The translations under genes and the position numbers were made by a program. Of a DNA stretch of 40,998 bases, positions 32,609 to 40,725 are shown in pieces. Each line of letters starts with the position of its first letter. Position 1 is the first letter of the stretch. The notes below the pieces were generated by a model, which saw only the letters and a list, made by a program, of their open reading frames with translations, was not told the DNA's origin and ran no database searches. Source of the stretch: Paraburkholderia piptadeniae (lineage in GTDB: Bacteria; Pseudomonadota; Gammaproteobacteria; Burkholderiales; Burkholderiaceae); NCBI RefSeq assembly GCF_900007165.1, contig NZ_CYGY02000084.1:1-40998 (forward strand), read 5' to 3'.

Positions 32609-33655
32609 ATGATCATGAAGCTCGCGACGTTCAACATCAACGGCATTCGTTCCCGGCTTCCCGCATTGCTCGAATGGCTAAAGCGGGAAGCGCCCGACAT
32701 CGTGTGTCTTCAGGAGCTGAAGGCGCCCGATGCGGGCTTCCCCGAGGCCGAGATCAATGCGGCTGGTTATGGCGCGATCTGGCATGGGCAGGTGTCGTGG
32801 AACGGCGTCGCGATTCTCGCGAAGGACAGCGAGCCCATCGAGACGCGCCGCGGCCTGCCCGGCGATCCCGACGATACGCATAGCCGCTATATCGAAGCGG
32901 CCGTCGACGGTCTGCTGGTCGGCTGCCTGTATTTACCGAACGGCAATCCGCAGCCGGGGCCGAAGTTCGACTACAAGCTCGCGTGGTTCGAGCGGCTGAT
33001 CACCTATGCGAAGAAGCTCGCCGACAGCAGGCATCCCGTCGTGCTGGCGGGCGACTACAACGTCGTGCCGACCGATTTCGATATCTACAATCCGCGCTCG
33101 TGGCTCAAGGATGCGCTGCTGCAACCGGAGAGCCGCGAGTGCTATGCGCGCCTGCTCGCACAGGGCTGGACGGATGCGTTGCGCACGCGCTTTCCCGACG
33201 AACAGGTCTTTACGTTCTGGGATTACTTCAGACAGCACTGGGAAAAGAATTCGGGGCTGCGCATCGATCATCTGCTGCTCGGCAAACAGGTCGCCGCGAA
33301 ACTGCGCGATGCGGGCGTCGACAGGTGGGTGAGAGGCGAGCCGCATGCGAGCGATCATGCGCCGGCGTGGGTCGAGCTCGATTTCGGCGGGCAGCAAGGC
33401 GCGCTCGGAGGGGCGTCATCGGAGAATGGAGGCGCTGATGTAGATGCAGAGGTTAGACGCAGCGCGGCGAAGGCGGCTGTGAAGAAAAGTGCAACGAAGC
33501 GAAGTGCAGCGAAGAAGAGTGCAGGGACGAAGAGTGCAGGGAAGGAAAGTGCAGGGAGGGAAAGTGCAGGGAGGGAAAGTGCAGGGAAGGAAAGTGCAAT
33601 GAAGCAAAGTGCAATGAAGAAAACTGCATCGAAGAAAAGTGCAGTGAAAAAGTAG
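32609..33655 (+). CDS. xthA: Exonuclease III with a repetitive basic C-terminal tail
   Basis: An AP endonuclease / 3'-5' exonuclease for base-excision repair. The catalytic core (about 1-262) is complete: LATFNINGIRSR, the metal ligand Glu in CLQELK, YLPNG, GDYNVVPTDFDIYNPRSW and the final LRIDHLLL and ASDHAP with the catalytic His. The protein is 348 aa, about 80 longer than E. coli XthA. From residue 294 to the end the tail is eleven pentapeptides SA-x-(K/R)-x, preceded by RRSAAKAAVKK, giving a histone-H1-like Lys/Ala/Ser tail. An ATG at 32615 is an equal alternative start. It is a single gene, convergent with the oxidoreductase gene. Confidence 0.93.
   Translation: MIMKLATFNINGIRSRLPALLEWLKREAPDIVCLQELKAPDAGFPEAEINAAGYGAIWHGQVSWNGVAILAKDSEPIETRRGLPGDPDDTHSRYIEAAVDGLLVGCLYLPNGNPQPGPKFDYKLAWFERLITYAKKLADSRHPVVLAGDYNVVPTDFDIYNPRSWLKDALLQPESRECYARLLAQGWTDALRTRFPDEQVFTFWDYFRQHWEKNSGLRIDHLLLGKQVAAKLRDAGVDRWVRGEPHASDHAPAWVELDFGGQQGALGGASSENGGADVDAEVRRSAAKAAVKKSATKRSAAKKSAGTKSAGKESAGRESAGRESAGKESAMKQSAMKKTASKKSAVKK
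33488..33652 (+). repeat. Eleven in-frame 15-bp repeats coding the exonuclease III tail
   Basis: Eleven adjacent 15-bp units of the type AGTGCAGGGARGGAA fill 33488-33652 and end exactly at the TAG stop (33653-33655). The two central units at 33548-33577 are identical and the outer units differ by a few bases, as expected for growth by slippage. Reading frame is kept throughout. Confidence 0.9.
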
Positions 33656-33681
33656 CCGTGCTCGCTTCGCGCACGGCGACA

Positions 33682-34623
33682 CTACGTATGGAAATGCGGC
33701 AAGACATCGGCGGCCAGTTCCTCGATCACTTCGCGCACAGGGCGATCAGAAGTCAAATTCAGCGTCACGTGATGCGTGCCGTTCTCGCGCATGTCGTCTA
33801 GCAGTTCAATCAGCGCATCCCGTCCCGCGCGATTGCCGAGCGAGAGCGGCGTAGCGCGTTCATGCGGATCGCTGCTCAGATCGAGCCGCATCGCAACGCC
33901 GAACGCGCGAAAGCCGGGCGTCGGAAGACGTTCAACGGCCGCGCGCCACATGCTGTGTCTCGCACGCTGGGTTTCCGGCTCGCGGTGATACGTCATCCAG
34001 CCAATCGAATGCCTCGCGATCCAGTCCACGCTCTGTCCGCCCGAGCCCACGGCAAGCATCGGCACGGGTGAGGGCGGCTGCGGCAAGAGCATGAATTCGG
34101 GTGCACCTTCCGGACGACGATCCGCCACCACGCGCGGCGCTTCGCCGAGCGCCGCAGCAACCGTCTCCCAATGCACGCGATACAGTTCGCGCCGCTCTTC
34201 GCCATCGCGTCCGAACGCCGCGTATTCGGGCGGGCGGTCGCCCGAACCCAGGCCGAGAATGAAGCGGCCATTCGACAGCGTTTGCACGGAGCCCGCGCCC
34301 TTCGCGATATGCAGCGGATGGCGCAGCGTCAGCACGATCGCGCCGCTGGCGAGCGCGATTTGCGTCGTGTGCATCGCGAGCGCGCCAAGCAGCACCCACG
34401 GGTCGAGATGACCGACAGGGTCGGGATAGCCCGCGCTGTTCAACGGCACATCGCGCACCCAGAGCGCGCGGAAACCGAGTGCATCCGCAAGCGCCGCGAG
34501 TTCCACCTGCTCGCCGAAGTCCGCGACGATATCGCCCGCGCGCAGCAACGGCAGCGTCAGTCCGATCGACAGACAGCCTTCGGAAAACACCCGGCGTTCC
34601 GTGGTGGATGCAATTGAGTTCAT
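33682..34623 (-). CDS. Luciferase-like (LLM class) flavin-dependent oxidoreductase
   Basis: A 313-aa bacterial-luciferase-fold oxidoreductase that probably uses reduced FMN or F420-like flavin. Visible family features are LSIGLTLPLLRAGD at the start, LADALGFRALWVRDVPLN (about 48-65), IALASGAIVLTLRHPLHIAKGAGSVQTLSNGRFILGLGSGDRP-type block (about 90-130), and AVGSGGQSVDWIARHSIGW. The pattern fits the TIGR03571-like subgroup. The substrate is unknown. The ATG at 34623 begins a coherent sequence; no strong ribosome-binding site. It converges with the exonuclease III gene 26 bp away. Confidence 0.85.
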   Translation of the reverse strand: MNSIASTTERRVFSEGCLSIGLTLPLLRAGDIVADFGEQVELAALADALGFRALWVRDVPLNSAGYPDPVGHLDPWVLLGALAMHTTQIALASGAIVLTLRHPLHIAKGAGSVQTLSNGRFILGLGSGDRPPEYAAFGRDGEERRELYRVHWETVAAALGEAPRVVADRRPEGAPEFMLLPQPPSPVPMLAVGSGGQSVDWIARHSIGWMTYHREPETQRARHSMWRAAVERLPTPGFRAFGVAMRLDLSSDPHERATPLSLGNRAGRDALIELLDDMRENGTHHVTLNLTSDRPVREVIEELAADVLPHFHT

Positions 34624-34911
34624 GAACGTGCGTCAACTGCTGCCGCGACGCTTCCGATGGTTGAACGGAAGCCGATCCTAGCATCGGCGCGCGAATCGCA
34701 TCGGGAGCGGGCACGACGACCCTGAGAACCGCATGGGCAATGCGCTGGCGTCGGCGTGTGGTTTTCCCATTGTTTGAAAAACGGGAACTGTGATTTCAAT
34801 CTATGAGCATAGAAGTTTGATAGGACTCGCCTAAACTCATCCTCAACCGACGCCGCGCCAGAACATCCGGTCGCGACGCCTTCCTGATTCAACACTATCC
34901 GGAGTCACGTC

Positions 34912-35190
34912 ATGAAAACCCGTCTTATCGCAGCTTTGCTCGTCGCTGTATCCGCAGCCGTTGCCGCACCGGCTTTCGCGTCGGGTTACGGTCCCGCACC
35001 GTTCTATCATCCGTCCGTCGGCGCGCCGGCTTCGCAACGCGGCGTCAGCGCTCAGACGATCGCAGCCGAACGCAGCCAGGCAGCGGATGCGAACAGCGCA
35101 GTCGGCGGCGTGGCCGACACATCGTCGGCATCGGGCAGCCGTCAACCGGCCGAAGCCGCTCGCGAAGCGAACGTGTTCAAGGGCCACTGA
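34912..35190 (+). CDS. Small secreted hypothetical protein, 92 aa
   Basis: A 92-aa exported protein. Residues 1-23 form a signal peptide (MKTRLIAALLVAVSAAVAAPAFA), followed by SGYGPAPFYHPSVGAPASQRGVSAQTIAAER. The mature part is Ala/Ser/Gln-rich and probably helical or unstructured; it ends EAAREANVFKGH. The layout resembles the DUF4148-type small exported proteins, but I do not see that domain. A CGGAG site lies about 7 bases before the ATG. The 288-bp gap upstream is AT-rich near 34760-34840 and presumably holds the promoter. A superinfection-immunity-like gene follows 76 bp downstream. Confidence 0.75.
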   Translation: MKTRLIAALLVAVSAAVAAPAFASGYGPAPFYHPSVGAPASQRGVSAQTIAAERSQAADANSAVGGVADTSSASGSRQPAEAAREANVFKGH

Positions 35191-35266
35191 TCGCCGTACG
35201 CGGCGCGTGCAGCGCGCCGCCTGGACGACCATGGCGATCATCGCGACCATTGCAGGAGGTCATGGC

Positions 35267-35578
35267 ATGAGAGCGTTTTTCGAAGGACTGGTGTTGCTGG
35301 CGGCAGTGATCGTGTATTTCCTGCCTGCCATCGTCGCCGATGCACGCGAGCGCGACGACGCGTTCGCACTCACGGTCTTCAACGTACTGTTTGGCTGGAC
35401 GGTGATTGGCTGGATCGCGGCGTTCGTGTGGGCGCGCCATCGCGTGAGCGAGAAGCGGCTCGCGAATGTCGCGACGAAAACGCGCCGCTCGATCGGGCGT
35501 GTGACGATCGCGAAGCTGGTCGCGCGTTCGCAACGTGCGCGTCTGGCGCGGCGTCAGTCAACGGCATCCGTGCTGTAA
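35267..35578 (+). CDS. Superinfection immunity (Imm-like) family membrane protein
   Basis: A 103-aa membrane protein of the superinfection immunity family, named after phage T4 Imm, which blocks entry of further phage DNA. It has two hydrophobic segments, FFEGLVLLAAVIVYFLPAIVA (about 4-24) and TVFNVLFGWTVIGWIAAFVWA (about 37-57), with the family pattern FLPAxxA and LFGWTxIGWIxAxxWA. A basic tail (residues 60-100, Arg/Ala-rich) follows and is longer than in most members. AGGAGG lies 6 bases before the ATG at 35267. Many chromosomal copies exist without phage genes nearby, so an anti-phage role is only a possibility. A terminator follows. Confidence 0.8.
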   Translation: MRAFFEGLVLLAAVIVYFLPAIVADARERDDAFALTVFNVLFGWTVIGWIAAFVWARHRVSEKRLANVATKTRRSIGRVTIAKLVARSQRARLARRQSTASVL

Positions 35579-35596
35579 TAAGTTTGGTGGACGAAG

Positions 35597-35628
35597 CCGC
35601 CGGTCTCTGAGGCCGGCGGTTTTGTTTT
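35597..35628 (+). terminator. Rho-independent terminator after the Imm-like gene
   Basis: CCGCCGG (35597-35603) pairs with CCGGCGG (35613-35619) across a 9-base loop, followed by TTTTGTTTTT. This is an intrinsic terminator 19 bp after the stop. Confidence 0.85.
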
Positions 35629-35732
35629 TGCGCGAAGGACGCAAGCGCTTTCGCGAACATCAATCACGCGGCTTTCGCGCACACAGTCAGTACGGGTTCC
35701 GATCCGAATCGGCTCACGACAATCAGCTCATC

Positions 35733-36203
35733 TCACAGAGCAGGTGTCCACCCGTTGAGCCCCACATCGTGCAGCGCCTCGCGTAGATTCTGCACGAATG
35801 CATCGGCGCGCTGGTGACGGCTCTGCTCGCGAGGATCGTAGCGGCGATTCAGCGCGAGCACATCGACGATGCCTCGCGTCGAGACGCTCGTGTCGAGATC
35901 GGAGACGTCGGTGACTTTGGCCCACGTGCAGCGTGTGATTTCGTTGCTGGGCACAGGCGATTGCCGCTCGTCGATATGCGCGGCGAACACGTGATGACAG
36001 GTGCGCGTGCCCGCGAATGCGAACAGATACTGCATGCCGATGGCGTGAAGGCGTGTCTCTTCGATCAGTTCGCGCATGGCGGCCGCTTCGAATGACTCAC
36101 CCACTTCAGGCTTGCCGCCCGGCAGCGACCAGCGCGAATTCGCCTTGCCGACCAGCAGAATGCGTGTGCCCACCCTGCATACGACAGTCGCACGTTGCTT
36201 CAC
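35733..36203 (-). CDS. Nudix hydrolase with a variant Nudix box, 156 aa
   Basis: A pyrophosphohydrolase of the Nudix superfamily acting on a nucleoside-diphosphate-linked substrate. The Nudix box GX5EX7REUXEEXGU is present as GKPEVGESFEAAAMRELIEE-TRL, with all acidic metal ligands, but the late Gly is Arg (ETRL). The start RATVVCRVGTRILLVGK and WSLPGGKPEVGE are family-typical. The likely start is GTG at 36203, with GGAAGAG 5 bases upstream; an open frame to 36347 has no comparable signal. The C-terminal part (SVSTRGIVDVLALNRRYDPREQ) is polar. It is divergent from the protease-nuclease gene. Confidence 0.85.
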   Translation of the reverse strand: MKQRATVVCRVGTRILLVGKANSRWSLPGGKPEVGESFEAAAMRELIEETRLHAIGMQYLFAFAGTRTCHHVFAAHIDERQSPVPSNEITRCTWAKVTDVSDLDTSVSTRGIVDVLALNRRYDPREQSRHQRADAFVQNLREALHDVGLNGWTPAL

Positions 36204-36410
36204 AGTGTCTCTTCCATGTAGGGACGCGATAGCACCGGATTGAGCAGGCCGTGTGCCGCGCGATGCGATGGCGCTCTCAGCCGCCATTCGTCCGTATTGT
36301 CCGCTGATGGTGCGTATCGCACGTGACACCTTTATGACAGCCAACACCGGAGTGACGCAACGCTGTCACATGCATCGGAGAACCTTGATTGCGACAACGC
36401 GCCGCCGCGC

Positions 36411-36437
36411 GCGATGCCATGTGAAGCGCGGCATCGC
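36411..36437 (+). promoter_or_regulatory. Inverted repeat before the protease-nuclease gene
   Basis: GCGATGCC (36411-36418) is the reverse complement of GGCATCGC (36430-36437), with an 11-base loop, 63 bp before the start codon. It could be an operator or a leader hairpin in this 297-bp divergent gap. Confidence 0.35.
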
Positions 36438-36500
36438 ATCGTACTGGCGGCGTGCCTGCAACGGCCGGTCGAAGCGGCCGGCGAGCGTCGAGGTGAATCG

Positions 36501-38804
36501 ATGAATCCACTGTCCACGCAGCACAATTTCCAGAGCCTGTCGTTGAAGGATCTGCTCGAAGCGCGCGACCTGTATCACTGGCATCTGTCGAACAAGGCCA
36601 ATGTGGTCGGCACGGCCGTCGGCCTGTATCTGATCCGCACCGATGAACCGTGGCCGGACCAGCACGCCGACCCGAAGGGCCACGATTCGCGCAACGGCAA
36701 GGCGAAGGGCATACGCACATTCGACAACTCGGAGGTGCGGCCGTATTCATGGCCCGCCGTGATCGTTCTGGTGCGAGACTGGATCGATGCGACGGAGTTC
36801 GGTCATGGCAAGGTCGATCCCGATCATATGGTGCCGCGCACGCTTTACATGCCCGATGGCCGCGCGGTGCCCGTCTGCGTGGTCGCCGTCGAGCCGACCG
36901 AGCCCACGACGGGCGCACCGGCGGATGCACGCTGGCCGTCGACATACATCGGCGGCGGGTGCCCGTTGATTGCGGATGCACAGGGCGTCGAGCGCACGGC
37001 GAGCGTCGGTTGTCTCGTCACCGATGGACATACGGTCTACGCGCTCACCAACCGGCACGTCTGCGGCGAACCCGGCTCGGCGGTGAAGGCGCTGTTGCGC
37101 GGCGCGGTTTCGGAAGTGGGCATCGCATCGGACCGGCAACTGACGCGCGAGCCATTCACCGATGTTTTTCCCGGGTTCGCAGGCAATCGCAGCTTCATGA
37201 CGCTCGATATCGGGCTCGTCGAAGTACACGACGCCAACGACTGGTCGAGCCAGCCGTTCGGCATCGAAGGCACGATCGGGAACATCGTCGACCTGAACGA
37301 GCTGAGTCTCAACCTGCAATTGATCGATCAGCTGGTGACGGCGTTCGGCAGCGCATCGGGCGCGCTCGACGGCACGATCAAGGCGCTTTTCTATCGTCAC
37401 AAGTCGCTCGCGGGCTACGACTACGTATCGCAGTTTTTGATCGCGCCCGCCAACGGCAGCCGGCAAACGCAACCCGGCGATTCGGGCACGTTGTGGTATC
37501 TGGTGTCGCCGGAAAATGCGGAAGATGAAAAGGGAACGCGTAACGGCTCCGCGCGCAATGGCAAGAAGCGCAACGCCGTGAAGAGCGCGCGCCGTCTTCA
37601 TCCGCTCGCGATCGAATGGGGCGGCCAGGCGCTCGCGAGCGACGGCGAACGGCGGCTGAACTATGCGCTCGCGACGGGCTTGAGCACCGCGTGTCAGTTG
37701 CTCGACGTCGATCTCGTGCGCGCGCATAACGTCGGCGCGAATCCGTTCTGGGGACAAACGGGCCACTACAGCATCGCGACGGCGGCAATCGAGTCAGTGA
37801 AGCGGGGACCGCTTCACGATTTCCTCGATGCGAACGTGGAGCGCATCAGCTTCCGGCCGAATGAACTGACGCCGGAGCAGATACGCGAGAAGCTGGCGCG
37901 CGGCGACTTCGTCGAACTCGCGGACGTGCCCGATCTCGTCTGGAAGAAGACGCCCGACCGCGTACCAGGCGGGCGCGACTATGCGCAGAACGCGGGCCCC
38001 GAGCATCCGAATCATTACGCGGACATCGATCAGCCCAACGCCGACGGCAAGACGCTGCGCGATGTGACGCTCGATAACATCGCCAACATGAGCGTGGCCG
38101 TATGGTCGAAGTGGTATGCGGACGAAGGCGAAAAGGACGCGCGCGATGAAGGTCTGTTGCCGTTTCGCGTGTGGCAGATATTCGACGAGATGGTCGCGCA
38201 ACTGAAGGCGCGCAACGACACGAAGTTCCTGTGCGCGGCGGGCGTGCTCGCGCATTACGTCGGCGATGCGTGCCAGCCCTTGCATGGCTCGTATCACTCG
38301 GACGGCTACAAGGATGCCCCTGGCGCAACCGCGAAGAAATGGCCCGGCAAGGGCGTGCATTCGACCTACGAGGACAAGATGGTCGACCGTCATTCGAGCG
38401 ACCTGCTGCCGCAGATCGGGCCGCAGGCGAAAGCGTTCGAAGGCAGGATTCCCGCGATCAAAACCGGCCGCGATGCCGCGTTCGCGACCGTGACGTTGAT
38501 GAGCGAGGCGGCGCGGATTCTTCCGCCCAGCACGCTGATCGACGAGTACATTCGTCTGGGCGGCGGAAGTTCGGCCCGTGTCGTAGATGGTCTATGGGCG
38601 GCCTTCGGCGAAGACACGGCGAAACTGATGGGCGCGGGCGCACGCTTTCTCGCTGCGATGTGGGAAGCCGCGTACGCCGTCGCCGATACGTCGCTGCCGG
38701 CGGGCGCGCGTGAAATCGACGAGCAGGCGCTCGCGCACGTGTATCAGGACAAGACGTTCGTGCCGTCGCTGACTCTCGACAAGATCGGATCGGTGATCGG
38801 TTGA
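36501..38804 (+). CDS. Trypsin-like protease fused to an S1/P1-type nuclease or zinc phospholipase C domain, 767 aa
   Basis: A fusion of two enzymes with no signal peptide. Residues about 30-370 form a trypsin-like serine protease: His186 in ALTNRHVCGE, Asp236 in MTLDIGLVEV and Ser328 in QPGDSGTLW complete the triad. Residues 417-740 match S1/P1 nucleases: Trp417 and His422 (WGQTGH, the W1-xxxx-H6 spacing), HYAD (505-508), His585-xxx-Asp589, His595, and His620-xxx-Glu624, where P1 nuclease has Asp in the last position. In S1/P1 nucleases the Trp is the mature N-terminus and its amino group binds zinc; here it is internal, preceded by GANPF. A basic linker (about 352-370) separates the domains. 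The ATG at 36501 has GAGGTG upstream. It ends 24 bp from the convergent hipA. Substrate class and target are unknown. Confidence 0.85.
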   Translation: MNPLSTQHNFQSLSLKDLLEARDLYHWHLSNKANVVGTAVGLYLIRTDEPWPDQHADPKGHDSRNGKAKGIRTFDNSEVRPYSWPAVIVLVRDWIDATEFGHGKVDPDHMVPRTLYMPDGRAVPVCVVAVEPTEPTTGAPADARWPSTYIGGGCPLIADAQGVERTASVGCLVTDGHTVYALTNRHVCGEPGSAVKALLRGAVSEVGIASDRQLTREPFTDVFPGFAGNRSFMTLDIGLVEVHDANDWSSQPFGIEGTIGNIVDLNELSLNLQLIDQLVTAFGSASGALDGTIKALFYRHKSLAGYDYVSQFLIAPANGSRQTQPGDSGTLWYLVSPENAEDEKGTRNGSARNGKKRNAVKSARRLHPLAIEWGGQALASDGERRLNYALATGLSTACQLLDVDLVRAHNVGANPFWGQTGHYSIATAAIESVKRGPLHDFLDANVERISFRPNELTPEQIREKLARGDFVELADVPDLVWKKTPDRVPGGRDYAQNAGPEHPNHYADIDQPNADGKTLRDVTLDNIANMSVAVWSKWYADEGEKDARDEGLLPFRVWQIFDEMVAQLKARNDTKFLCAAGVLAHYVGDACQPLHGSYHSDGYKDAPGATAKKWPGKGVHSTYEDKMVDRHSSDLLPQIGPQAKAFEGRIPAIKTGRDAAFATVTLMSEAARILPPSTLIDEYIRLGGGSSARVVDGLWAAFGEDTAKLMGAGARFLAAMWEAAYAVADTSLPAGAREIDEQALAHVYQDKTFVPSLTLDKIGSVIG

Positions 38805-38828
38805 GCGCTTTCGTGTTTCGTCGCCGGG

Positions 38829-40160
38829 CTACATCGCCGCGAGCTTGCTGCTCTGTTTGAGCAGGCCGTCGAATATCGCCGAGGCGAGGTCTTCGGGGAA
38901 AGCGGCGGGCAGTTGTGCGGCCACGGTGTCGATGACGTGTTGCGTGTCATTCGTCACCGACGTGATCAGCGCATCGACGGCATCGGGTGGCAAGCCGACC
39001 TGCTGCCCTTGCGCGATCCAGTGCCGCCGCACGATCTGCGCGATCAGATAGTGATTGCTCGTGCCGCGCACGGCCATCGCCATTTTCGCTTTCTGCATCG
39101 GGATGCGGTTCGCGCCGCGCCCGATGATGGGATGCGCTGACAGCACGTCGTAGAGCGGCGTCGCGCGATAACAGTTGCCCGGCAGATGCGCGATGCTGAA
39201 ATTCTTCGCGTGACCGTCGGTGGCCGCGAGCAGCCAGAAGATCAACTGCGTCCTGAAGAAACGCGTGGTGTCCGTGGCGGCGTCGACCGATCCCGCGAGT
39301 ATCTCCATCACAGTGTCGATGCCGGGGCCGCCGTCCGCCTGATACTTCACGATGGGCGGCGTGCCCGTCGCCTGGCACATGTCTTCCTGCGGCAGGCGGA
39401 CGATCCACGTGCCGTCGCTCGACAGCCGGCGATCGAAGCGCTCGACGACAAGTGCTTTCTGATCGCCGAAATGCGCGATCTCGCATGCGGCGACGGGCAG
39501 GCCGTACGCTTCGACGATCTTGGAGCAAAGCCATTCGTTTTCGACCGACGTGCGCATGTCGGCGCGCATGTTGCCAACGAGTCCCAACGGGAGCTTGAGA
39601 ATGTGTGTGGTAGGCGTGCTGCCCGAGGGCAACACCCAGCGGCCTTTGTGCCGCAGCAACGCCGTCTTTTCCTGCGCGCCGGCGATGGACAGCCGCAAGT
39701 CGCCGGCGTGATCGCGCTGGCCGAGCGGCGCGGCCGATGTCGTGTCGCGCAGCAGGCGGCCGATGTCGTCGTCGGTGAGCGCGTCGCCGTTGATGCGGTA
39801 GAGGTCGGCGGGTGCTTCGCCTGGCGGCAGCATCTGGAGCGCGCCGACGCAGTCGCGCCCGAGCGCCGCGAGCAGGTCGAACGGTGCCGTGCCGCCTGTG
39901 CGGTAGCGCTGCGCCATTCGTCGCCGGATCGGCTCGCTGTCGGGCAACAGGTTGTCGAAGAACGCCGATACGACGGCGCCGCGATACGGCTGATTGCCCG
40001 GCGTGAACGGCAACGAAAGCGACAGCGGACGGCCCTGTTCATCGTCGATCCAGTCGTCGAAGTAGACGAGCCGCTCACCGCCGCTGGCTTTTTCCCAGTA
40101 GCCGACGGCAAGGCCGTTCATCCACAGGTCGAGTCGTTGTGTCTGTGAAGGGCGCCGCAT
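38829..40160 (-). CDS. hipA: HipA toxin, Ser/Thr kinase
   Basis: A type II toxin kinase, 443 aa, very close in layout to E. coli HipA, which phosphorylates glutamyl-tRNA synthetase and causes growth arrest. Visible: LSIAGAQEKTALL at about 157-169, whose Ser158 corresponds to the E. coli autophosphorylation site Ser150; TTHILKLP; SVENEWL; VVERFDRR; RLPQEDMCQATG; the catalytic Asp315 in ATDGHAKNFS and metal-binding Asp338 in PLYDVLS. All key residues are present, so the kinase should be active. It follows hipB by 2 bp, so they form one operon repressed by HipB. It converges with the protease-nuclease gene 24 bp away. Confidence 0.93.
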   Translation of the reverse strand: MRRPSQTQRLDLWMNGLAVGYWEKASGGERLVYFDDWIDDEQGRPLSLSLPFTPGNQPYRGAVVSAFFDNLLPDSEPIRRRMAQRYRTGGTAPFDLLAALGRDCVGALQMLPPGEAPADLYRINGDALTDDDIGRLLRDTTSAAPLGQRDHAGDLRLSIAGAQEKTALLRHKGRWVLPSGSTPTTHILKLPLGLVGNMRADMRTSVENEWLCSKIVEAYGLPVAACEIAHFGDQKALVVERFDRRLSSDGTWIVRLPQEDMCQATGTPPIVKYQADGGPGIDTVMEILAGSVDAATDTTRFFRTQLIFWLLAATDGHAKNFSIAHLPGNCYRATPLYDVLSAHPIIGRGANRIPMQKAKMAMAVRGTSNHYLIAQIVRRHWIAQGQQVGLPPDAVDALITSVTNDTQHVIDTVAAQLPAAFPEDLASAIFDGLLKQSSKLAAM

Positions 40161-40162
40161 GT

Positions 40163-40657
40163 TTACCAGTTTTCGCGCTTTTTCGGTGGTGTTGCCGCAC
40201 GCTTCGCCTTGACGGGGGCGGGCGCTTTTCGGCCGGACGCAGTCTTGCGCGCAGCCATGCGGGCGCCGGGCGCCGCCGCGCCCGGTTGCACCCGCTTGCC
40301 CGTCTTGCGGGCGGGGGCCGCGCGTTTCGTCCCGGCTTTGCGGGGCGTTGCCGGGCGAGTCTTTGATACGTTCCCGTTAGTGGCGGCTGCGCGGTGCGAC
40401 GGCGCCATCTTCGCAACGGGCGCAGTGCTAGCCGGCGACGGCGCATCCTGACTGAGCGTGATGCCGGCGTTCAACAGCCGCAAAACCTTGAACAGCCGCT
40501 CGACTCCGGCCGCCGCCGGATTCGCCTCGAACTGCGCATAGCTTTGCTGCGTGATGCCGAGCCGCTCGGCGAGCATGGCCTGCGTAAGTCCCGCGGCCTT
40601 GCGAAAGCCGCGCAGAACGGGCCGCAGCTGGCTAAGCGTCTTGACGGAATAATCCAC
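40163..40657 (-). CDS. hipB: HipB antitoxin with a long basic insertion
   Basis: The antitoxin and operon repressor partner of HipA, 164 aa against 88 in E. coli. Residues 8-68 are an Xre-type helix-turn-helix (RKAAGLTQAMLAERLGITQQSYAQFE, then LFKVLRLLNAGITLSQ). Residues about 75-160 are a disordered-looking Lys/Arg/Ala/Pro stretch with KRAAPARKTGKR and APVKAKRAATPPKKR, like a histone-H1 tail. The chain ends ENW; E. coli HipB also ends in Trp (LEW), reported to contact HipA and to be part of its degradation tail. The start is GTG at 40657 with GAGG upstream. The promoter carries three operators. Confidence 0.88.
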   Translation of the reverse strand: MDYSVKTLSQLRPVLRGFRKAAGLTQAMLAERLGITQQSYAQFEANPAAAGVERLFKVLRLLNAGITLSQDAPSPASTAPVAKMAPSHRAAATNGNVSKTRPATPRKAGTKRAAPARKTGKRVQPGAAAPGARMAARKTASGRKAPAPVKAKRAATPPKKRENW

Positions 40658-40725
40658 GGCGGGCCTCGAATGAGACGGTTGAAGGCGGGCAGGCCAGCGT
40701 GCGCATGCGTCGCTGCCTGTCGGTC

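Noticed and set aside
33416..33707. Ser/Leu/His/Phe repeat proteins on the - strand
   Set aside because: They are the reverse reading of the 15-bp array that encodes the exonuclease III tail; no start signal or independent evidence.
34790..34845. OxyR-like site (CTAT, ATAG, ATAG, CTAA half-motifs) before the 92-aa secreted protein gene
   Set aside because: Only one ATAG-N7-CTAA element fits the OxyR spacing and the other halves are wrongly spaced, so this is likely chance in an AT-rich pocket.
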